DNA of 64,000 bases from Aradus depressus. Taxonomy: Eukaryota > Arthropoda > Insecta > Hemiptera > Aradidae. The notes under the pieces are model-generated. The model made no database searches. It saw nothing but the letters and a program-made list of their open reading frames with translations, and had not been told where the DNA came from. A program made the position numbers and the translations under genes. The DNA lies in NCBI GenBank assembly GCA_963662175.1, contig OY759224.1, positions 22,887,489 through 22,951,488 of the forward strand. Direction: 5' to 3'. Within the stretch, counting starts at the first letter, position 1. Each line of letters starts with the position of its first letter. Positions 55,936 to 64,000 of the stretch are shown in pieces.

Positions 55936-56460
55936 GATGTAATTCAATTCAATTCAATTCTTTATTAGCCTTTAAGAAATACATCTTTTAGGCTCAGGGT
56001 TCGGCCTGTTTATGATATATACATTATTCAGTTTAATAAAAGTACAAATAAATGAAAATATAAAATAATAATAATAATAAAATACAAAATAATATAGAAC
56101 CTAACTGTTAATTAACAAATTAGAACAAAAATAAAAATGGTATTTTATTTGAAAACTTCAATGTCCTCTAATTTTTAGCGCCCTTACTATGTATAGTATG
56201 ATATTATTGAGGTTTTGGTTGTTTGCAATGTTGAAAAGGGTCTTGTGAGGTTGCGGGCTCTTTAGTGCTTCTACCAGGTACTTTTTTCTTAGTTGGCTGA
56301 AGGCTGGACACTCCATGAAGAAATGGTGGATGTCGTCCGGTCGGTCTTCGTTGCAGACACTACAGCTGTCTTCCCTGTTGAAGAGGTAGGTCACTCCTCC
56401 CACCGTCACTCTAGCCAGGCTTTCTCTACACAGCCGTATCTGAGCCAACACTCTAATGTA
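55936..56460 (-). pseudogene. LINE 3' end with zinc-finger C terminus
   Basis: On the minus strand, 97 residues end a LINE ORF2: LCRESLARVTVGG, then CSVCNEDRPDDIHHFFMECP, the C-x2-C...H...C finger common at the end of such Pol proteins. A 3' untranslated part and a GAATT-type repeat tail at 55937-55960 follow. The element is strongly 5'-truncated. Confidence 0.78.
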
Positions 56461-56717
56461 ATGAATTTATCGACACACAATTTATTATGAGGATTTAGCA
56501 GCCCTTATGTAAGACAACAGTTGAAGAGTTGGAAGGAGGGAGAATAGATAGATGAATAATGCGTACTGGGGAAGTACATTGACGGTGATTCTCCGACGAC
56601 ATTTTTTGACAACAAATATACAATTTATTGTCATGTTCTTATACACTACCGTATAAGATGTATACTATACTCAAAACCGGTAATGTACCTAAATAAAACA
56701 TAGAATGATAACTTTAA

Positions 56718-56719
<2 letters not shown>
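56461..56719. other. Dispersed repeat fragment
   Basis: 56480-56590 contains TAAGACAACAGTTGAA and GGGGAAGTACATTGACGG, related to 43830-43930. No gene. Confidence 0.5.

Positions 56720-56807
<88 letters not shown>
56720..56807. repeat. (TA)n microsatellite
   Basis: About 44 TA units with one TG interruption. Confidence 0.95.
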
Positions 56808-56839
56808 GGTATTTTAAATAGGTATTTTTTACTAATTTT

Positions 56840-57370
56840 TTTTATTACATTTGTATTATTACAATAATTATTAAGTGCGAATAGATGTAAAATGTAGTTA
56901 ATATTTTAAAAAAATATTTTAAAAATAATAATAAATCGTGTCTGTTAAAATGAAAAACCTTTTTTTTTTTTCATTTTCAATTTATTCTGCCTAAAAACGC
57001 ACATTTCGACATGTTTTACAGCATATCTATGCATATATAATAATATATTGCACTGCATACTACTTGCATATTTAAACATTTTAAATTGCATATTTTGGCA
57101 GTTTTTAGTGCATAAAAATCCGGTCTCTACTCATTACTAAGCAATTTTAATTGTATCACATTTTTTTCTTTTTGTTGAAGATTTTAAAAAGGATCCCGCT
57201 GCAAAAGGAGTCGCTAACATTGTAAAATCCACAACACCAGAACTATCGAAGGATGGTAAGAATTTATATGAAGAAAAAAATTATTAAATGACAGTTCATC
57301 TCATATACTAGCTGTGGTTGTTGATGGTGACGGGAAAATCACTGTTTTAGTGAGTCAGACGAGTTCTTTA
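56840..57370 (+). repeat. H2-exon duplication, copy 2
   Basis: The partner of 55060-55590, including the hAT right end (about 57107-57126), exon H2' and the beginning of the 108-bp array. The offset is about 1.77 kb. Confidence 0.85.
57181..57255 (+). CDS. Microexon H2' of the modular gene (duplicate of H2)
   Basis: A 75-nt exon, phase 1 to phase 1, acceptor CTTTTTGTTGAAG and donor GTAAGAAT. It encodes FKKDPAAKGVANIVKSTTPE then LSKD. It is a duplicate of H2 with the frame kept. The cysteine position of H1 is a serine here. No further exon of the gene is recognisable to the right, so D2 lies outside the window or was missed. Confidence 0.7.
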
Positions 57371-57895
57371 GTAGGAGTGTCTGCTATCCATGTAAAGCAT
57401 TTTTGTCATATTTGTATTGAATTAACAGGAACATATACAGTCAAAATCACTGCTTTAGTGAGTTAGATGAGTTCTTTAGTAGGAGTGTCTGCTTTCCAAG
57501 TAAAGCATTTTTGTCATATTTGTATTGAATTAACAAGAACATACACTAGCTGTGGTTGTTGATGTTGACGGTAAAATCACTGCTTTAGTGAGTTAGATGA
57601 GTTCTTTAGTAGGAGTGTCTGCTTTCCAAGTAAAGCATTTTTGTCATATTTGTATTGAATTAACAAGAACATACACTAGCTGTGGTTGTTGATGTTGACG
57701 GTAAAATCACTGCTTTAGTGAGTTAGATGAGTTCTTTAGTAGGAGTGTCTGCTTTCCAAGTAAAGCATTTTTGTCATATTTGTATTGAATTAACAAGAAC
57801 ATACACTAGCTGTGGTTGTTAATGTTGACGGTAAAATCACTGTTTTAGTGAGTCAGATGAGTCCTTTAGTAGGAGTGTCTGCTTTTCATGTAACT
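57340..57895. repeat. 108-bp tandem array, block 2 (longer units)
   Basis: Units carry an added ACTAGCTGTGGTTGTTGATG segment. It shares the core GTAGGAGTGTCTGCTTTCC with the other blocks. Confidence 0.85.
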
Positions 57896-58074
57896 CGCTC
57901 TTTTGATAGCTTACCGCAGAACATTTCTCTTGTTTTAATTTCAAAGAGTGATCAGCTGTTGGTAAAAAATAACTTCAGCTCATCCGCATTAAAAATGTCC
58001 TCATCGGTGTAACTGGTCCTCTCAGTCAGTCATACGTTTTCAACCCATTCACTCGTAATTGATGAGTCAACAGC

Positions 58075-58640
58075 TTCTGACTCACCTGAACTTTTTCCAT
58101 GTACACTATTGTGTGGAGATCTGAAACGTTTAAGTCAGGAAGCGATGCACTTGAGATAATCCTTTTTCAGAAGCACACCAAATTCATCAGCTTTTGCCTG
58201 AAGCATGGGCCCACTCACGGGCACATTTTTTTGCGCGTCGTTTTTAAACCAATCCAGCAAAGCATTTTCAATATCAGTGTGATTAAATAAACGAACCCGT
58301 TTTGTCTTTTCGCACTTATTAAATGTTGAAATTATTTTCTCTCGGCGCTTCATCATTCCAGCAATCGTTGAGAGCAATGTTTGCAATTCACGGGCGATCG
58401 AGCTCGCTGAATCATTGGAATCGACTCGGAAAATTATTCCGACCTTCTCCTCAATTGCCGTGGCATGTTTTCGTTTATAAAAGACAGGACACAACTGAAG
58501 TTTAAAAACAGTGGTCGCTCTAACCGATAGATTCGTTGTAAGCAACCTAATGCTTTTTTTTGTATGTTATTTCATTTGACCGACTATTTTGTTCGTGATA
58601 TCCGATTGTACATTATATCCGATGCCGTTATAAACTATTT
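58075..58640 (-). pseudogene. pogo-like transposase N-terminal remnant
   Basis: The minus-strand frame 58545-58135 shows KRKHATAIEEKVGIIFRVDS, SIARELQ, then IENALLDWFKNDAQKNVPVS and AKADEFG. This is the helix-turn-helix plus CENP-B-type DNA-binding region of tigger/pogo transposases. No DDE catalytic domain. 58580-58640 looks like the decayed element end (CGATGCCGTTATAAACTAT). Confidence 0.78.
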
Positions 58641-58683
58641 CGAATGTATATTTGAAGACTGGTAAAGTGTTGACTGGTAAAGT

Positions 58684-59617
58684 CTGGAGTGTCTGCTTTC
58701 CATGTAAAGCATTTTTGTCATATTTGTATTGGATTAACAAGAAGATATACAGTCTAAATCACTGTTTTAGTGAGTCAGATGAGTCCTTTAATAGGAGTGT
58801 CTGCTTTCCATGTAAAGCATTTTTGTCATATTTGTATTGGATTAACAAGAACATATACAGTCTAAATCACTGTTTTAGTGAGTCAGATGAGTCCTTTAAT
58901 AGGAGTGTCTGCTTTCCATGTAATGCATTTTTGTCATATTTGTATTGGATTAACAAGAACATATACAGTCTAAATCACTGTTTTAGTGAGTCAGATGAGT
59001 CCTTTAATAGGAGTGTCTGCCTTCCATGTAAAGCATTTTTGTCATATTTGTATTGGATTAACAAGAACATATACAGTCAAAATCACTGTTTTAGTGTGTC
59101 AGATGAGTCCTTTAGTAGGAGTGTCTGCTTTCCATGTAAAGCATTTTTGTCATATTTGTATTGGATTAACAAGAACATATACAGTCAAAATCACTGTTTT
59201 AGTGTGTCAGATGAGTCCTTTAGTAGGAGTGTCTGCTTTCCATGTAAAGCATTTTTGTCATATTTGTATTGGATTAACAAGAACATATACAGTCAAAATC
59301 ACTGTTTTAGTGTGTCAGATGAGTCCTTTAGTAGGAGTGTCTGCTTTCCATGTAAAGCATTTTTGTCATATTTGTATTGGATTAACAAGAACATATACAG
59401 TCAAAATCACTGCTTTAGTGAGTCAGAAAAGTCCTTTAGAAGGAGTGTCTGCTTTCCATGTAAAGCATTTTTGTCATATTTGTATTGGATTAACAAGAAC
59501 ATATACAGTCAAAATCACTGTTTTAGTGTGTCAGATGAGTCCTTTAGTAGGAGTGTCTGCTTTCCATGTAAAGCATTTTTGTCGTATTTGTATTGGATGA
59601 ACAAGAACATATACAGT
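58684..59617. repeat. 108-bp tandem array, block 3, about nine copies
   Basis: GGAGTGTCTG recurs at 58686 and 58794 (108-bp period). The unit is 36 codons, so a 326-residue frame stays open on the + strand (repeat core FPCKAFLSYLYWINKNIYS). A second + frame is also open, so the array is not convincing as a gene. Confidence 0.92.
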
Positions 59618-59840
59618 CAAACTCGTTTATAACGAACTTCAGCGCTTGATTGGCAGTTTTTGAAAGTTGTAGCCGGTGTTCTCTTGTGGTATTATCGGTT
59701 ATAACGTACAGTTTGCTATAAATGTTATCTCTATACACACATATGCATATACGAATGCTTTTTATAAAAATCGAAGTCAACGGGGAGATGTTTTACTTTT
59801 TTAAAACTTCGCGACATAACGGCATTTTACTTTTTCCAAT
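59618..59840. mobile_element. pogo-like terminal fragment
   Basis: TA followed by CAGTCAAACTCGTTTATAACG at 59619 is a tigger/pogo-type end. It continues with ATTATCGGTTATAACGTAC. The body is missing and the array joins directly to it. Confidence 0.65.
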
Positions 59841-59844
59841 CACC

Positions 59845-60400
59845 AACAACGTCCCATTGCATATTATAATTAATATAATTTATTGACATGTTCTTATACA
59901 CTAAGTTTCCTTGCATATTATAATTAATATAATTTATTGACATATTCTTATACACTAAGTTTCCTTGCATATTATAATTAATATAATTTATTGACATATT
60001 CTTATACACTAAGTTTCCTTGCATATTATAATTATTATAATTTATTGACATGTTCTTATACACTAAGTTTCCTTGCATATTATCAATAATATAATTTATT
60101 GACATATTCTTATACACTAAGTTTCCTTGCATATTATCAATAATATAATTTATTGACATGTTCTTATACACTAAGTTTCCTTGCATATTATAATTAATAT
60201 AATTTATTGACATGTTCTTATACACTAAGTTTCCTTGCATATTATCAATAATATAATTTATTGACATGTTCTTATACACTAAGTTTCCTTGCATATTATC
60301 AATAATATAATTTATTGACATGTTCTTATACACTAAGTTTCCTTGCATATTATCAATAATATAATTTATTGACACGTTCTAGTACACTAAATATTCTTGC
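59845..60400. repeat. 54-bp tandem array, about ten copies
   Basis: The GACATGTTCTTATACACTAAG unit recurs every 54 bp (59885, 59939). On the minus strand it reads as an open 18-residue repeat (MSINYIIDNMQGNLVYKN). Inverted copies lie at 61310-61528. Confidence 0.9.
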
Positions 60401-61309
60401 ATCTTCGAAGGACAGAGAAAGCTTTTGGTGATTATTTCTGAGAACCAACAACTTTTTTAAATTTATTTACATGTTCTTATACACTTAGTTCCATTGTATA
60501 TTATAATTAATATAATTCATTGACATGTTCTTATACACTAAGTTTCCTTGTGTATTCGAAGGACAGAGAAAGCTTTCGGCCAACATTTTCAGAGTCAATA
60601 GATAATACCAATGGTCATTACAGGAATTTGTTATACCAACCACACTTACAGATCACTTTGTTCCCCTTTCTCAATATTATATCATACTGGCATTACTGGG
60701 TATAAGAATGTGTACTCACAAGATAACCCTGTACAAAGAGAAAAAATGAAATAATTTTGAGAAGGAATGGGGGAGAGAGAGTGATCTGTAAGCGTTGTTG
60801 GTATAAGAAAATCCTGTAATGGCCACTTCACATTTTTTTTTCTAACTTTTTATAATTATTCAAAAAACTACCAATACATAAACCATATTTTGAAGATTGT
60901 TGAAATCAATTACGATTTATTAAACATTACAGACCGTTTTCGGGTAAATCAAGGAAACGTTTAAAATTATGTGTTTCAAAACTACATTTCAAGATGGTTT
61001 TCGGCATATACCTCGAAAACCGGAAGACCTGTAAAAAATCACATTTTACAAAAAATATGTACCTTTTTTTTCTCTATAACCATAACTTGAAAACATTTTT
61101 GATTAGGTCATTAAGATAAGCTGTATCTTGAAAAATGTAGTTAGGTCCTCTAGGAAAGTGGTATCAATTATCGTTCGAACCGCATTTTCGCACTATCACA
61201 ATACTTCTTTATATTATAGGTAAGTAAGTAAATATATATAAAGATAAAACATTGTCATTCTGGGTATACGAACAACTCAGCTACATGAAAAATAACAGCT
61301 TATTGTTTA
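60401..61309. other. Hairpin core between inverted arrays
   Basis: 60610-60680 and 60762-60828 are inverted copies (TTATACCAAC...TTACAGATCACT). 60460-60560 has single array units. 60940-61140 repeats 15596-15790. No gene. Confidence 0.65.
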
Positions 61310-61528
61310 GTGTATAAGAACATGTCAATAAATTATATTAATTATAATATGCAAGGAAACTTATAGTGTAAGAACATGTCAATGAATTTCATTAATTATA
61401 ATATGCAAGGAAAGTTAGTGTATAAGAACATGTCAATAAATTATAATAATTATAATATGCAAGGAAACTTAGTGTATAAGAACATGTCAATAAATTATAT
61501 TAATTATAATATGCAAGGAAACTTATAG
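61310..61528. repeat. Inverted copies of the 54-bp unit, about four
   Basis: Units read AGTGTATAAGAACATGTCAA and TAATATGCAAGGAAACTTA, the reverse complement of 59845-60400. Confidence 0.88.
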
Positions 61529-62764
61529 TGTTCGTCACATTACACCAGTGGTATTGTTAAATATTTACCAGCAGAACTTAACATCAAGATTATGCATAGT
61601 TTATTCTTGAATATATACCCTGACTCTAAGGTTAAGTACAACTTCTATTTGTTGTATTTTAGGGAAAATTTTAATTATCGTTTCGGCCGACCCCAAAAAG
61701 ATGTTTGTGGTAAGTGCGAAGAACTGTCGACGAAAATCAAGAGCACCACGTTAAATGATACAGCCAAACGAGTGGCAGCTGCTGAAAAAATTATCCATGT
61801 ACGTCGTTCAAGAAAGTTCTATTCAGCTTTGAGAGAGGTGGCAGTGAAATGCAGAAAGGAGGATGACACATATGGTGTTGTAGTGGATTGTATGCAAAAC
61901 CTCCCACTACCTCATATACCCGTTCAAGAAATATTTTATTACAGGCAGCTGTGGGTCAACTGTTTTTGTGTCCATGATCTCAAAACTCAAAAAAACACAA
62001 TATATTGTTATCATGAGGGGATAGCTAAAAAGGGTGGAAACGAAGTAAGCTCATTTCTCAATGATTATATTCAAAAGCATATACCACAAACGGCTAAAGA
62101 AATTCACGTTTTTTCTGACGGTTGCACTGGACAAAATCGTAATCACACAGTACTGCGATTTTTACTTGCAGTTTCTGAACTGAGGAATGTGGAAATCAAA
62201 CAGTATTTCCCTGTGAGGGGCCATAGTCTCCTCCCCTGTGATAGGGTGTTTGGTGTGATTAAAAGGAAATTGAGAAGAGTCGATCGTGTCTACACTCCGA
62301 AGCAGTATACAGATCTCATCAGTGCAAGTGCCGACAATATCGAAGTAATTCCATTGGAGGATAACGGCATTATCTTAGACTTCAATAGCTGGTGGCCAAA
62401 GCTTTACAAAAAACAAACTGCCCCTGTTGAGGAATTGACATCGAAAAGAATAAATAATATTGAGAAAAAAAGTTTCAAAATATCAGATTATTATTACTTT
62501 GAGATGTGGAAAGGTGTGCTCAAGGCATACACCACAATAAGAGGGCTGGTGATGAGAACCTTCAAGCTCAGGAAACAGAGCATTGGAGCTTCTCTTCCAA
62601 CAAAAAAAGCTTTTGCGGGGATGAATGCTAATAATGCCTTAAAAATAGAAGACATTAAGAAAGTTCTTAAATATATTCCTGAAGAAGAACAAACTTTTTA
62701 CAACCTCTTGATATCTTGGCCAACGACTTCTCGAAGAGCAGATCTTGAAGAAAAGGAGACTTGA
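61529..62764 (+). pseudogene. Transposase-like protein with D-x-C-x2-Q-N motif, 5'-truncated
   Basis: The longest frame begins at ATG 61592 (390 residues), but in-frame homology-like sequence (SSHYTSGIVKYLPAELNIK) runs upstream to about 61530. There a TAG and the 54-bp array cut it off, so the N terminus is lost. Visible parts: RFGRPQKDVCGKCEEL (about 31-46), HVFSDGCTGQNRNHT (about 172), FPVRGHSLLPCDRVFGVIKR (about 209) and LDFNSWWPKLY (about 263). These fit a family of insect DNA-transposon transposases with an Asp-x-Cys-x2-Gln-Asn box. I am not certain of the superfamily name. The open frame suggests recent decay. Confidence 0.7.
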
Positions 62765-63761
62765 GCGAAATCGTGTTTTAATGCACCTTGCTATAAACAC
62801 TTATTAGGTTTACTTTATATTTTACTATTCTGTCTTTTACTGACAATAATTGTCAGTATTATTATATAAATTATATATAAATATATAGGTATATATATGT
62901 ATATATATATATATGTATATAAATATATATATACCTATATATATAAATATATAGGTATATAAATTATTTATATGAGAAAATACAACATTTTAGATCATTT
63001 TTAGTTGAAGTTTATTGAAAACCTATGAGTTTAGTGGTGATAGGGCTCATGTCCATCACAGAAAAGTTGTTGCAAGTAAGCTGTAAATTCATAAAAACTC
63101 AAAAACCATTATTCAAACATCATGTTATTGCCTTGTTCAATTATTCATTTAAACAAAAACAGGAAAAAAGGAACTGGCGAGAAATGGGACAGTTTTTGTC
63201 GTCTACTGTAAAATTTTGAAAAGTGGACATGTGCCCTTTCAAAACTAATCGATTCAATTGTCACAGATAACTCTAATTCAAACATTGCATAAAAAAATTA
63301 AAACTTCCCTTGCACAATGCGAGGTAATAATAACAAAAGGATAAAGACAAAGTTTTGGTGACACTTTATATGAGAACATCAAGTAAATATTGAGAGGAAA
63401 TATTGAGTTATCAAAATGTTGAAAATATCGGAAATTTCGGGAAATTTGATGAACTTTGGGCGTAATGCGCAGACTGAAACCATAATCTAAAATGGTTTTA
63501 AAAAATTCTTTGTATATTTTAGGCCTTGTTCTGCCATTTAATAACCACCCGTCATCAATTTTTTCATTTCCAATACTTGAAAAATATTTTTGAAAAATCT
63601 AAAAATATTCAAAAATTTCATAACTTTAAGTCAAATGCGCAGACTCAAGATGACGTCGTAAAAATGAAATATTTTACAGAATTGTTACTAAGCCTCATAC
63701 ACAGTCATTGAAAGGTACCCGTTTCCGAAAATCAAAAATTCATTTTTTTCACTCCACCCTA
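62765..63761. mobile_element. 3' part of the transposase-bearing DNA element
   Basis: AT-rich, with a palindromic ATATATATACC region at 62880-62960 and no supported gene. It ends TTCACTCCACCCTA at 63761, the complement of a TAGGGTGGAGTGAA end like that at 15800. The next 8 bases (GTGGACAT) are a candidate target duplication, but the left end was not found. Confidence 0.55.
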
Positions 63762-64000
63762 GTGGACATCACAAGAGGCTGCCCGCAAGGGTCGATCCTA
63801 GGACCGGCTCTGTGGAACATACTCTTTGACGGATTGCTCCGTGAACTCGAGGCTCGTGGATATAAGGCAATAGCCTATGTCGACGACCCAGTGGTCACGG
63901 TGCACGCTGATAGCCGTGCCGCTCTAACCCGACAAGCCCAGGCAGCCGTAGATTGTATTGGCGACTGGTGCACCGGTACCAAGCTCTCACTCACCAAGCA
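63762..64000 (+). pseudogene. R1-like LINE fragment, runs off window
   Basis: Open from the first codon: VDITRGCPQGSILGPALWNI, then KAIAYVDDPVVTVHADSRAA. It is related to the RT at 29860-31219. The residue after the catalytic YVDD is Pro instead of Leu. It begins exactly at the transposon end, so the DNA element was inserted into this LINE. Confidence 0.85.

Noticed and set aside
7371..57255. Assignment of the microexon gene to the bicycle family
   Set aside because: No paired Cys-Tyr-Cys motif is visible and exon phases are 0 and 1 rather than predominantly 2. Kept only as a comparison.
58652..59632. 326-residue ORF and overlapping 204-residue ORF
   Set aside because: Both come from the 108-bp array in two different frames. 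Simultaneous openness of two frames argues for repeat structure, not coding.
59827..60375. 182-residue minus-strand ORF
   Set aside because: It is the 54-bp array read in frame. Inverted copies of the same unit flank the hairpin.

Overview
This window is AT-rich, intron-bearing animal DNA. It is most likely from an arthropod, probably an insect: it carries R1-like and jockey-like non-LTR retrotransposons, CsRn1-type gypsy elements, pogo and hAT transposon remnants, and a tRNA-derived SINE. There is no bacterial or viral gene organisation. I could not identify the species.

The only host gene I can support is a modular microexon gene on the + strand that runs through almost the whole window and leaves it at both ends. 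I find eleven short exons: D0 7371-7420, E1 22673-22708, F1 27031-27136, G1 27213-27287, H1 27766-27849, D1 31926-31981, E2 50833-50868, F2 53514-53625, G2 53845-53919, H2 55411-55476 and H2' 57181-57255. Each has an AG acceptor and a GT donor. The intron phases fit along the whole chain (E 0-0, F 0-1, G 1-1, H 1-1, D 1-0), and no stop codon interrupts it. Exons of the same letter match each other in length, phase and sequence, so the gene is built from repeats of a roughly 120-residue, cysteine-bearing, five-exon module. I do not recognise the protein family.

Nearly everything else is intron filled with mobile DNA and tandem arrays. 1-4967: gag-only LTR element. 5.4-7.3 kb: 87-bp array, decayed repeats and a SINE. 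8118-14030: deleted minus-strand gypsy element containing about 47 copies of a 60-bp repeat. 14.6-15.6 kb: 105-bp array. 15800-21450: TAGGGTGG-ended DNA element split by an apparently intact CsRn1-type gypsy (16405-21342). 22.9-26.7 kb: SINEs and two decayed LINEs. 28.2-31.7 kb: inverted repeats around an old gypsy remnant and an R1-like LINE. 32.05-43.7 kb: a 107-bp array interrupted by a second CsRn1-type gypsy (33283-37948) and a small minus-strand LTR element (38019-40690). 44124-49441: a second gag-only LTR element. 49.9-55.4 kb: pogo, foldback, jockey and hAT remnants. 55.5-59.6 kb: 108-bp array. 59.8-61.5 kb: 54-bp array and hairpin. 61.5-63.8 kb: a DNA-transposon transposase, ending in a second R1-like fragment.

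The array and the gene are linked. The 107-bp unit resembles a single-copy segment just downstream of exon D0, and the array starts about 70 bp downstream of the homologous exon D1. Exon H2, with its flanking intron and part of a hAT element, has been duplicated recently to give H2'. Two intact-looking gypsy elements with near-identical LTRs show that retrotransposition here is recent.
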